A DNA stretch of 64,000 nucleotides from an uncultured Oscillospiraceae bacterium. Lineage in GTDB: Bacteria; Bacillota; Clostridia; Oscillospirales; Oscillospiraceae. Shown piece by piece: positions 1 through 7,309 of the stretch (position 1 is its first letter; every line of letters begins with the position of its first letter). Both the position numbers and the translations under genes were made by a program. Location: positions 62,001-126,000 of the forward strand of contig CAKTPP010000003.1 of assembly GCA_934591895.1 (NCBI GenBank), written 5' to 3'. The notes under the pieces are model-generated. The model saw only the letters and a program-made list of their open reading frames with translations, made no database searches and had not been told where the DNA came from.

Positions 1-513
1 GGGCGTCGCCTCAAAGCCGATGTCCGTCGCGGTGACGGTGATGGACCGGTCGCCGGGGAAGGTCATCGTGAGCACCGGCGCGCTCGTGTCGTCCCAGCCG
101 GCGGCGCGGATGGCGTCCGCCGCCTCGCTGGGCGTCATGCCGCCGACGTCGGTGCCGCAGACGGAGACGTTCGGGAAGATCGCGTCCTTTTTCGCCACGA
201 GCACCATGCCGACGGCGCCCGCTGCGATGATGACGGCCAGCACGATGAGCGCGGCGCGCAGGGCGATCTTACCGCCGCGGCCGCGGGGTTTCTTTTCTTT
301 CGGCCGGGGCGCGTCCTGCACCGGGCGCTCCTGCCGGGATACGGGCTGGCGCTGCGCCGTCTGCTTCGGCGCGGCGGCGCGGCGCGCGGCCGCCTCGCTC
401 TGTGCCGAGCGGTTGGCAGCGCCGCGGTGCGCCGAGCGCTCCTGCGCGGCGAAGTCCGCCGCCTCGCGCTTTGCGGCGGCGCTGCGTTTGGAAGTGTTGC
501 CGTTAAGTTTCAT
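1..513 (-). CDS. VanW-type membrane protein, N-terminal part (cut by window edge)
   Basis: Only the first 171 codons are present; the gene continues past the left edge. I translated it from ATG at 511-513, which overlaps the last 11 bases of hemW, so the two genes are co-transcribed. Residues 1-82 are a basic, Ala/Arg-rich cytoplasmic tail. Residues 83-106 are one hydrophobic membrane segment. After it comes FPNVSVCGTDVGGMTPSEA, which has the look of the peptidoglycan-binding domain (PG_binding_4) placed before VanW domains in Firmicute envelope proteins. The protein is thus probably anchored with its body outside the cell. The VanW part itself is not visible, so the family call is inference. 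Confidence 0.6.
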   Translation of the reverse strand, partial: MKLNGNTSKRSAAAKREAADFAAQERSAHRGAANRSAQSEAAARRAAAPKQTAQRQPVSRQERPVQDAPRPKEKKPRGRGGKIALRAALIVLAVIIAAGAVGMVLVAKKDAIFPNVSVCGTDVGGMTPSEAADAIRAAGWDDTSAPVLTMTFPGDRSITVTATDIGFEATP

Positions 514-1795
514 GATTTTGGCTCCTGTCTTTCCCTGTCAAAATCGGATTATTTAAATATGTATCGCGGAAGGCCTCTGCCTCGCCGGGCGGAAGCTTGG
601 TGCGCGGCTGCTTTTCGATCTGCGGCTTCATCCACGGGTTGTGCTCGGCCTTGCGGTCGGTCTGTGCCTCGAGCAGCTTGCCGATGAGCACGTTCGATAG
701 GAGAAAACCCGAGGGCGTGAAGTGCCAGCGCTCGCCGTCCGCGACGGCCCAGCCGCGGCGGACGAACTCCTCGAGCTGCTGCGCGATGCCGGAAAAATCG
801 CTGCGGTAGAGCCGCTCATACTCCGCGCGCGACACACCGTGTACGGTGCGCATGCCGAGCATGAGATATTCGGCTGCGCGTTCGAAGTCGCCGATCGTCT
901 CGTATTCGTCGATCATGTCCTCACCGCGGAGGACGCCCGCAAGATAGCGGTCAAGGTCGCGCACATAGCTGTAGCGCGTGCGGCCGATGCACGAGTGCGC
1001 GCCCGGGCCGAAGCCCATATAGTCATCGAGCTGCCAATACTTCAGGTTGTGCCGGGACTCATAGCCAGGGATGCTGAAGTTGGAGATCTCGTACTGTTTG
1101 TAGCCATAGTGCCGCAGCTCCTCGACCATGCACAGGTACATGTCCGCCTGTTCGTCGTCCGACGGGATGAGGGGCGAGTCCTTCAGGGCGTACATGGGCG
1201 TGCCCTCCTCAAGCTTGAGCCCGTAGCCGGAGATGTGCTCCGGACGCAGGGCAAGCGCCTTGGCGAGCGTGTCCGCCCAGTCGCTGCGGGTCTGGCTGGG
1301 CAGGCCGTAGATGAGGTCGAGGCTGATGTTGTCAAACCCGGCGGTGCGGGCGTTTTCGACGGCCATCTCCACCTGCCGGTAGCTGTGGCGGCGGCCGATC
1401 ATTTTCAGGATATCGTTGTTGGCCGACTGCATGCCGATGCTCAGGCGGTTGAAGCCCGCCTTGCGCAGGGCGCGCAGGTCGTGCAGGCGGACGCTGTCCG
1501 GGTTGACCTCGACGGTCACCTCCGCACGCTTGAGCAGGCGTCCGGTGGCCTTGACGGCGTCGAGCAGCTCGATGAGCCGCGCCGCGCCGTAAAAGCTCGG
1601 CGTGCCGCCGCCGAAATAGACCGTGTCGATGTATGCCGGCGCGATGCGCCCGGCGCTCTCTTCAATGTGCTCGAGCAGCGCCTGCTGATACTCCGCCATG
1701 CGCCCGGCGGCGCCGGCGCAGGAATAGAAGTCACAGTAGCCGCACTTGCTCGCGCAAAACGGGATGTGGATATAGATACCGAGACGCGGTTGCAT
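503..1795 (-). CDS. hemW: HemW-type radical SAM protein (heme chaperone / coproporphyrinogen oxidase-like)
   Basis: 430 residues, near the usual length. The radical SAM cluster motif is at residues 14-21 (C14, C18, C21 in FCASKCGYCDF), followed by the YFGGGTPS segment that binds S-adenosylmethionine. The early motif and overall length fit HemW rather than true HemN. HemW proteins are thought to deliver heme rather than oxidise coproporphyrinogen; that is family knowledge, not visible here. The start is set by AAGGAG six bases upstream of ATG. The gene follows htpG with a 69-bp gap that holds a hairpin, and overlaps the VanW-type gene downstream, so the three are probably one minus-strand unit. 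Confidence 0.9.
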   Translation of the reverse strand: MQPRLGIYIHIPFCASKCGYCDFYSCAGAAGRMAEYQQALLEHIEESAGRIAPAYIDTVYFGGGTPSFYGAARLIELLDAVKATGRLLKRAEVTVEVNPDSVRLHDLRALRKAGFNRLSIGMQSANNDILKMIGRRHSYRQVEMAVENARTAGFDNISLDLIYGLPSQTRSDWADTLAKALALRPEHISGYGLKLEEGTPMYALKDSPLIPSDDEQADMYLCMVEELRHYGYKQYEISNFSIPGYESRHNLKYWQLDDYMGFGPGAHSCIGRTRYSYVRDLDRYLAGVLRGEDMIDEYETIGDFERAAEYLMLGMRTVHGVSRAEYERLYRSDFSGIAQQLEEFVRRGWAVADGERWHFTPSGFLLSNVLIGKLLEAQTDRKAEHNPWMKPQIEKQPRTKLPPGEAEAFRDTYLNNPILTGKDRSQNHET

Positions 1796-1817
1796 AGACA
1801 GCTCCTTACTTGGGGTG

Positions 1818-1846
1818 CCCTGACCGCCGGGCTGCGGCGGTCAGGG
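1818..1846 (-). other. Intercistronic hairpin between htpG and hemW
   Basis: A perfect 11-bp inverted repeat (1818-1828 with 1836-1846, 7-base loop) fills the gap between the htpG stop and the hemW ribosome binding site. No T-run follows on the minus strand, so it does not look like a simple terminator. It could be an mRNA processing or stability hairpin, or could modulate hemW translation. Confidence 0.5.
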
Positions 1847-1864
1847 TTCGGATCGGATCGGTTG

Positions 1865-3781
1865 TCAGATGAGCGTGCACACGAGCTCCGAATACGCAGC
1901 CGGATCCTCGAGCGGCTCGCCCGCGATGAGCAGCGCCTGCGCGTGCAGGATCTTGGCGATGCGCGCGGCCTTGTCCTTGTCGCCGGCATCGAACGCTTCC
2001 TTCATGGTCTGATAGGCGTGGTGGTTGGCGTTGAGCTCAAGCACGCGGATGGCGCGGATATCAGTCGGCGCGCCGGGCATGCTCCGGAAGTAGCGCTCCA
2101 TCTCGAGCGTGACGCCGCCCTCGGTGCTCAGGCACACGGCGCTGGACACGAGCTTGTTGGACAGGCGCACGGATGCGACCTGCTCGCCGAGCGTCTCCTT
2201 GACGAAGTCGAGCAGCTCCTTGTCCTCGGCCTGCTTTGCCTCGGTCTCCTTCTTCTCTTCCTCGCTCTCGAGGCCGAGATCGTCGGTCGCAATATTGCAA
2301 AACGGCTTGTCGTCGTAGCTCTTCATGGTGTCGACGAAATACTCGTCGATCTGCGAGGTCATGCACAGGACGTCAAAGCCCTTGTCGCGCAGCTGCTCCG
2401 CCTGCGGCAGGCTCAGCAGACGCTTGACGTTGTCGCCGCACGCGAAGTAGATCTTCGCCTGCTCGGCGGGCATGGCGTCGACGTATTCCTTGAGGGAGAC
2501 GAGCTTGGTCTCGCTCGTGTGGTAGAGCAGCAGATCCTTGATCTCATCGACTTTGTCGCCCGTCTCGGTGACGGCGCCGGCGCGCAGTACCATGCCGAAG
2601 GCGGCGTGGAACTGCTCGTACTTCTCGCGGTCGTTGGTCATGAGCTTTGTCAGCTCGGACTTGATCTTCTTGCCGAGGTTCGCGGCGATGAGCTTGAGCT
2701 GGCGGTCGTGCTGCAGCATCTCACGCGAGATGTTCAGCGACAGGTCGGGGGAGTCGACCACGCCGCGCGCGAACGCGTAGCACGGCGGCAGAAGGTCGGT
2801 GCATCTGTCCATGATCATGACGCCGGAGCTGTAGAGCTCGAGACCGGGGTCGGCGTCGCGCGTGTACATATTCGCCGGGACCTTGGACGGGACGAACAGC
2901 AGCGCGCGGTAGGAGATCAGACCCTCGGCGTTGACGCGGATGACGGCCAGCGGGTCGTCATTGTCGTGGAACTTTTCCTTGTAAAACGCGATGCACTCCT
3001 CATCGGTCGCCTCCTTGCGGCTGCGCTGCCAGATGGGGACCATGCTGTTGACGGTCTGCTCCTCGGTCTTGGTGACCATCTCCATCTTCGGCTCGCCGTT
3101 TTCGTCCTTCTCGCCGGAGTCGACCCAGTCGCTCTGCTCGACGTCCATGACGATCGGCCAGCGGACGTAGTCAGAGTACTTGCGGATGAGCATCATGAGC
3201 TTCCAGTTTTCGAGGTAGGTGGAGTATTTCTCGCCCGTCTCGTCGGCCTTGATGTGCATGATGACGTCGGTGCCGACAGTGTCCTTCTGCGCCTCGGTGA
3301 TGGTGTAGCCGTCCGCGCCGGTGCTGACCCACTGATAGGCAGTGTCGCTGCCGTAGGCGCGGGTGATGACCGTGACCTTATCGGCGACCATGAACGCAGA
3401 GTAGAAGCCGACGCCGAACTGACCGATGATGTCGATGGCGGCGTCCTCCTGCGCGCTCTCGCCGAGGCCGTCCTTGAACTTCAGCGAGCCGCTGCGTGCG
3501 ATGACGCCGAGGTTGCTGTCAAGCTCCTCCTTGGTCATGCCGATGCCGTTGTCGGACACGGTGATCGTGCGCGCCTCCTTGTCAGGGATGACGCGGATCT
3601 TGAAGTCGCTGCGCGCAATGCCCACGTTTTCATCCGTGAGCGACTGGTAGCAGAGCTTGTCGATCGCGTCCGAGGCGTTCGAGATGATCTCGCGCAGGAA
3701 GATCTCCTTGTGCGTGTAGATCGAGTTGATCATCATGTCGAGCAGCTTTTTGGATTCTGCCTTAAACTGTTTCTTTGCCAT
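1865..3781 (-). CDS. htpG: Molecular chaperone HtpG (Hsp90 family)
   Basis: 638 residues, normal for bacterial Hsp90. The N-terminal ATPase domain shows the Bergerat-fold motifs: NASDA at 35-39, DNGIGM at 77-82 and GQFGVGFYS at 120-128. Middle and C-terminal dimerisation regions follow to the natural end. It is an ATP-driven cytoplasmic chaperone. The frame is open further upstream, but ATG at 3781 is preceded by TGGAGG at correct spacing and gives the family N terminus MAKKQFKAES. A sigma-A-like promoter lies about 80 bp upstream, and no CIRCE inverted repeat is visible, so HrcA control is not suggested. It is first in a unit with hemW. Confidence 0.96.
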   Translation of the reverse strand: MAKKQFKAESKKLLDMMINSIYTHKEIFLREIISNASDAIDKLCYQSLTDENVGIARSDFKIRVIPDKEARTITVSDNGIGMTKEELDSNLGVIARSGSLKFKDGLGESAQEDAAIDIIGQFGVGFYSAFMVADKVTVITRAYGSDTAYQWVSTGADGYTITEAQKDTVGTDVIMHIKADETGEKYSTYLENWKLMMLIRKYSDYVRWPIVMDVEQSDWVDSGEKDENGEPKMEMVTKTEEQTVNSMVPIWQRSRKEATDEECIAFYKEKFHDNDDPLAVIRVNAEGLISYRALLFVPSKVPANMYTRDADPGLELYSSGVMIMDRCTDLLPPCYAFARGVVDSPDLSLNISREMLQHDRQLKLIAANLGKKIKSELTKLMTNDREKYEQFHAAFGMVLRAGAVTETGDKVDEIKDLLLYHTSETKLVSLKEYVDAMPAEQAKIYFACGDNVKRLLSLPQAEQLRDKGFDVLCMTSQIDEYFVDTMKSYDDKPFCNIATDDLGLESEEEKKETEAKQAEDKELLDFVKETLGEQVASVRLSNKLVSSAVCLSTEGGVTLEMERYFRSMPGAPTDIRAIRVLELNANHHAYQTMKEAFDAGDKDKAARIAKILHAQALLIAGEPLEDPAAYSELVCTLI

Positions 3782-3862
3782 ATCTATGCCTCCAAAAATT
3801 TTAATTACAAATTCAGACCGTACCCGGCCGGCGCGCATAGCGCCCCACGGTACAGATTTTAT

Positions 3863-3890
3863 ATTATAGCACATTGACCGGCTTTTTCAA
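3863..3890 (-). promoter_or_regulatory. Promoter of htpG
   Basis: On the minus strand TTGAAA (3885-3890), 16-bp spacer, TATAAT (3863-3868). It fits a vegetative sigma factor and sits upstream of the htpG start. Confidence 0.7.
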
Positions 3891-3913
3891 CACCCGCCGC
3901 CGGAATAATTGGG

Positions 3914-3941
3914 TTGTGCGGCGCGATTTTTGTGGTATAAT
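3914..3941 (+). promoter_or_regulatory. Promoter of the HAD phosphatase gene
   Basis: TATAAT at 3936-3941 with TTGTGC at 3914-3919 (16-bp spacer). The -10 is perfect and the -35 is weak. It is divergent from, and about 45 bp away from, the htpG promoter. Confidence 0.65.
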
Positions 3942-3981
3942 GAGTCGTTAAGAAAAAATAAGATTCTGTGAGGTGGTTCCC

Positions 3982-4788
3982 ATGAACGATCTGAAAGACC
4001 TGCTCCGTGCACGCCTGTTTCTGCTGGATATGGACGGCACGCTCTACCTCGGGGATGATGTGTTTCCCGGTGCGGTCGATTTTATCCACACGCTGACCGA
4101 CACCGGACGGCGGTACATTTACCTGACCAACAACTCCTCGCGCGCCGGCGCGGACTATATCACGCGCCTGCAGCGCCTCGGCTTCCCGTGCGAGGCCGAG
4201 AACGTGTTCACGTCCGGCATGGCGACGGCGCTGTATCTCAACCAGCACTACGCGGGCAAGCCCGTGTATCTGGTCGGCACGCAGGCGTTCCGCCGCGAGC
4301 TGCTCAGCTACGGCATCCCGCTCGTGGAGGAGGGCGCGGAGATCGTCGTCGCCGGCTTTGACACCGAGCTCGTGTATGAAAAGCTCGACCGGGCCGTGCA
4401 CTTCCTGCGCCGCGGCGCGGCCTTCATCGCCGCCAATCCCGACTGGGTCTGCCCCATGCCGGCCGACGAGGTGCTGCCCGACTGCGGGAGCATCTGTGCG
4501 CTGCTGACCGCCGCCTCCGGCATTAAGCCGACCTATATCGGCAAGCCGAACCGCAATATGGTCGACGTCATCTCGGCGCAGACCGGCGTGCCGAACGAGC
4601 AGATCTGCTGCGTGGGCGATCGGCTGTATACCGACATTGCCGTGGCCGTGAATGCGGGCGCGCAGAGCGTGCTCGTCATGTCCGGCGAGACGGACGAGGC
4701 GATGCTCAGGGCGTCCGACGTGCAGCCGAAATACGTCCTGCGCGACGTGGCTGAGCTCGCGCAGATCCTGCGTGACGACGCGGTGTGA
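3982..4788 (+). CDS. HAD-IIA family sugar phosphatase (NagD-like)
   Basis: 268 residues. The nucleophile motif DMDGT is at residues 16-20, TNNSSR carries motif II, and GDRLYTDI near the C terminus carries motif IV, with the C2a cap insertion expected of NagD/p-nitrophenyl phosphatase-like enzymes between them. It is probably a cytoplasmic phosphatase acting on small phosphorylated metabolites; the substrate cannot be read from sequence. A GTG lies nine bases upstream in frame, but AGGTGG is spaced for the ATG at 3982. It is a single gene under its own promoter, divergent from htpG. Confidence 0.88.
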   Translation: MNDLKDLLRARLFLLDMDGTLYLGDDVFPGAVDFIHTLTDTGRRYIYLTNNSSRAGADYITRLQRLGFPCEAENVFTSGMATALYLNQHYAGKPVYLVGTQAFRRELLSYGIPLVEEGAEIVVAGFDTELVYEKLDRAVHFLRRGAAFIAANPDWVCPMPADEVLPDCGSICALLTAASGIKPTYIGKPNRNMVDVISAQTGVPNEQICCVGDRLYTDIAVAVNAGAQSVLVMSGETDEAMLRASDVQPKYVLRDVAELAQILRDDAV

Positions 4789-4820
4789 GAAAAATAGTCA
4801 GAGAATTTTCGGAAAAACGC

Positions 4821-4849
4821 TTGACAAATTCGGACACAACTGTTAGGAT
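4821..4849 (+). promoter_or_regulatory. Strong promoter with no protein gene behind it
   Basis: TTGACA at 4821-4826, 17-bp spacer, TAGGAT at 4844-4849 preceded by TGT (extended -10). No open frame with a ribosome binding site follows before the convergent araC-type gene, so the likely product is an RNA. Confidence 0.6.
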
Positions 4850-4856
4850 GTGTTCA

Positions 4857-5045
4857 GTAAGCATCGTTTTGTGCGAATGATGTTTACGCCCCCCTCGTTT
4901 GTGTTCTCTCTTCCATTTCAGCGTCCGGGTCTGCATCCGCCACGGACGCGCCAGCACAAGCAATCAACAGCCAACAGCCGAGCCGGCATTTGCCGGCTCG
5001 GCTGTTGGCATATCGGGGACGCTCTTTGAGGGAGCGTCCCCGTTT
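4857..5045 (+). ncRNA. Candidate small RNA of about 190 nt
   Basis: The segment runs from just after a strong promoter (4821-4849) to a hairpin at 5015-5041. It can form a 9-bp stem, GTAAGCATC with GATGTTTAC (one G-U pair), a GCGTCCG/CGGACGC hairpin (4921-4927 with 4943-4949), a 19-bp near-loopless palindrome (4970-4988 with 4991-5009) and the last hairpin. There is no coding frame with a start and ribosome binding site. It does not match any RNA family I can recognise; I considered 6S RNA on length but see no pairing of its ends. Existence and ends are inference. Confidence 0.35.
4970..5041 (+). terminator. Double hairpin, likely transcription stop
   Basis: A 19-bp perfect inverted repeat (4970-4988 with 4991-5009) is followed by a 10-bp hairpin (5015-5024 with 5032-5041) and GTTTG. 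The T-tracts are poor on both strands, so strength is uncertain. It separates the candidate RNA from the convergent AraC-type gene. Confidence 0.5.
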
Positions 5046-5048
5046 GTG

Positions 5049-5132
5049 ACTGTCAAAAAGTATTCCTTTTGACAAAGGGGTGGGCTGCCTGACTGCAGCG
5101 CACGCGCCGCCCGCCGGAGACGGACGGCGCGC
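5049..5132 (+). repeat. Partial copy (E1) of a structured intergenic element
   Basis: About 80 bases that nearly match 27769-27853, with only four or five differences. The shared part holds the TGTCAAAA...TTTTGACA hairpin (5051-5058 with 5067-5074) and the GC-rich hairpin around 5104-5130. The second half of the full element is missing here. On the plus strand the GC-rich hairpin runs into CTTGTTTTT, so it may act as a terminator. Confidence 0.75.
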
Positions 5133-5140
5133 CCTTGTTT

Positions 5141-6121
5141 TTATGATGCTTCGTCCCTGCACACCGGCCGCACGTATTTGAAAAACCGCGCGCAGTCGTG
5201 GTAAAAATAAAACACCCTGCCCGGCGTCGGATCAAGCCGGTAGCCGCTGGCGGCATAGTCAAAGTCGCGCATGGCCTGCTCGACCTTCGCTTCCACGGCG
5301 GCGTTCTGCGTCTCAAAATCGAACGGCCCGTGCTCGAACACGAGGTATTCCCCGGCGGGCACGTCCATGAGCTGCATCTGCGCCGGCGCCGGCCCGGCGT
5401 AGTCCGCCGGCAGGCGCACGCCGTAGGCCTCCGCCAGCGGGATGCCCCAGCTGCAGATGCGACCCGTCGGCTCGTTGATCCAGGCCATGAGCTGTCCGCT
5501 GCCCGCATCCTCGTTTTCGCCGCCCGCATCGTCGAGCTTGCCGGGGATGCTCGCGAGCAGGCCGCAGATGGTCTCGCAGTCCTGCCCGGGAATCTGGGCC
5601 TGCCGCTGCCAGAAGTCCCGGTAGCCGATGCTCTCATAGTTGCGGATGTGCAGAAATTTGTGCGCCGGGATGTGCACGAAATAGGTCTTGACCTCGCCCG
5701 CGCTTTGTGTCTCGTTCATATCGCTCGCTCCTTCCATCAGATAACAGTCGAACGGCCGCAGGATGGTCCGGAGCACGACGGGACCGGGCGCGGCCCGGTA
5801 GGCGCTGGGGCTCACGCTGTAGGCCTTCCTGAACGCGTGCGCAAAGGCCTCGTTGGAGGAAAAGCCGTACTGCACTGCGATATCGAGCAGGCTCCGGTCG
5901 GTGTCGCGCACGTCGCGCAGGGCAAACGCCAGCCGCCGCAGCCGCAGGTAGTCTCGGAGTGTCATACCGGACAGCTCCCGGAACTTGCGCGATGTGTAGT
6001 ATTCGGAGTAGCCGAGCTTTTGTGCCAGCGCACGCAGCGTCAGCGCCTCGTCCTGCTGCGTGCGGATGCAGGCATCGATGATGGTGATGATGTCCTGAAT
6101 GTTCCGGTGCCACTGTGCCAT
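5141..6121 (-). CDS. AraC-type regulator with GyrI-like effector domain
   Basis: 326 residues. Unlike classical AraC, the two helix-turn-helix motifs are N-terminal (about 25-110, including LRALAQKLGYSEYYTSRKF and LLDIAVQYGFSSNEAFAHAF). The C-terminal half (about 150-320) resembles the GyrI-like/SOUL-type small-molecule binding domain of Rob- and BltR-like regulators. It probably senses a small hydrophobic or cationic ligand. The start is fixed by AGGAGG eight bases before ATG. It lies 78 bp downstream of the LysR gene in the same direction and may share its promoter. No dedicated target gene is adjacent. Confidence 0.85.
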   Translation of the reverse strand: MAQWHRNIQDIITIIDACIRTQQDEALTLRALAQKLGYSEYYTSRKFRELSGMTLRDYLRLRRLAFALRDVRDTDRSLLDIAVQYGFSSNEAFAHAFRKAYSVSPSAYRAAPGPVVLRTILRPFDCYLMEGASDMNETQSAGEVKTYFVHIPAHKFLHIRNYESIGYRDFWQRQAQIPGQDCETICGLLASIPGKLDDAGGENEDAGSGQLMAWINEPTGRICSWGIPLAEAYGVRLPADYAGPAPAQMQLMDVPAGEYLVFEHGPFDFETQNAAVEAKVEQAMRDFDYAASGYRLDPTPGRVFYFYHDCARFFKYVRPVCRDEAS

Positions 6122-6199
6122 GCCGTTTGCCTCCTGACTGTTGGATGCATCGATCTTACCGCAAATGCGCCGCCGCTGCCTGATTTGCGTTGCGCTTTT

Positions 6200-7075
6200 T
6201 CACGGGTGCTTCTGTGCCCAGGAGCGCACGAAGGCGGCGAAGGTGCGCACGAGCGGCTTGTCCTCCGATTCCGGAGGGATGGCCATGGCGATCGTGCGCT
6301 GCGCCGGCGGGTCGAGCGGGCGCACGACGACGCTGTGGTTATCCGAGCGCAGCACAAGCTCGTGCGCGATGCAGATGCCGAGTCCGCTCTCGACCATGGA
6401 GATCATGGCGTAGTCGTCCGCCGTCTGGAAGCGGATGTCGGGGCGCACGTGCGCGGCGTCGAGCACGCGCAGCGCGTCGCGGTTCGTGCTGTCGACAAGG
6501 CTCACGACCGGCTCCGTGCCGAAGGCTGCGATCGGCACGGCGTCCTGCGCTGCGAGCGGATGCCCTGCCGGCAGCACGGCCAGCAGCCGGTCGCTGCACA
6601 CGGGCACGATCTCGCCCGGCAGCTCGCTCGGCAGCGACACGAAGCCCATGTCCACCGTGCCGCTGCGCACGTAGGCATCGACCTCGGCATACGCCCCGTC
6701 GAACAGGCGAAAGCGCGCCTCCGGATGCTGCGCCTGAAATTCCTTGATCATCGGCGGCAGCCAGTTGACCGCGACGCTCTTGAACGTCGCGATGCGGATC
6801 GTGCCGCCGGCGCGCTCGCGCACCTCCTGAATGCGGTTTTGCAGGCGTGTGTCCGCCGCGCAGACCTGCTCCACGGCCGGCAGCAGCGCCTTGCCCGCCG
6901 GCGTCAGGTGCACGCCGCCGCGGTTGCGTACCAGCAGCGGAAAGCCGCAGTCGCGCTCGAGTCCCGCCAGCAGCTGCGTCAGCGCCGACTGGGACACGCC
7001 CAGCTCCCGCGCCGCCGCCGATACGCTCGCGCACGCGACCGTTTTCAGAAATGCCTCGTATTGCCGCAGTGTCAC
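6200..7075 (-). CDS. LysR-type transcriptional regulator
   Basis: 291 residues from GTG at 7075, which has GGAGG six bases upstream and gives the usual N terminus (V)TLRQYEAFLKTV. A second GTG nine bases upstream is fused to the Shine-Dalgarno and is unlikely. The winged helix-turn-helix is at about 15-60 (ASVSAAARELGVSQSALTQL), and the rest is the periplasmic-binding-like effector domain. It is transcribed away from the PutP-type symporter with a 234-bp shared upstream region. This is the classic layout in which a LysR protein controls its divergent neighbour; the ligand is unknown. Confidence 0.9.
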   Translation of the reverse strand: MTLRQYEAFLKTVACASVSAAARELGVSQSALTQLLAGLERDCGFPLLVRNRGGVHLTPAGKALLPAVEQVCAADTRLQNRIQEVRERAGGTIRIATFKSVAVNWLPPMIKEFQAQHPEARFRLFDGAYAEVDAYVRSGTVDMGFVSLPSELPGEIVPVCSDRLLAVLPAGHPLAAQDAVPIAAFGTEPVVSLVDSTNRDALRVLDAAHVRPDIRFQTADDYAMISMVESGLGICIAHELVLRSDNHSVVVRPLDPPAQRTIAMAIPPESEDKPLVRTFAAFVRSWAQKHP

Positions 7076-7126
7076 ACACGGCACCTCCCTGTCCGGAAAC
7101 GCTCCGTTAAAATAAGATTATCTAAT

Positions 7127-7154
7127 ATTATACGCGCGGACTTCAAAAAGTCAA
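7127..7154 (-). promoter_or_regulatory. Promoter of the lysR-type gene
   Basis: On the minus strand TTGACT (7149-7154), 16-bp spacer, TATAAT (7127-7132). Confidence 0.65.
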
Positions 7155-7220
7155 GCAAAGAAAAAGCCCTTGATCCGGAAAGGAAAAAGGCGAATATTAC
7201 GCGAAAAAAGAAAGTACTTG

Positions 7221-7249
7221 TTGACACGAAGACAAATGTGGCGTATCAT
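7221..7249 (+). promoter_or_regulatory. Promoter of the symporter gene
   Basis: TTGACA (7221-7226), 17-bp spacer, TATCAT (7244-7249), about 60 bp before the start codon. The AT-rich DNA between this and the divergent lysR promoter is where a LysR operator would be expected; no specific operator is claimed. Confidence 0.75.
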
Positions 7250-7309
7250 ACACCCATATTGTTCCGACGGAAATCATATAAGGTTTCCTAATGAAAGGGG
7301 TCAAATAGT

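Noticed and set aside
722..3877. Open frame of 1051 codons on the plus strand
   Set aside because: It lies antisense to hemW and htpG. Composition is dominated by Ala, Arg, Val, Leu and Asp and it lacks domains; an artefact of high GC content.
3782..3900. CIRCE operator before htpG
   Set aside because: No TTAGCACTC-N9-GAGTGCTAA inverted repeat is visible.
4857..5045. 6S RNA
   Set aside because: Length fits, but the ends do not pair into the long closing stem and no central bulge pattern is seen.
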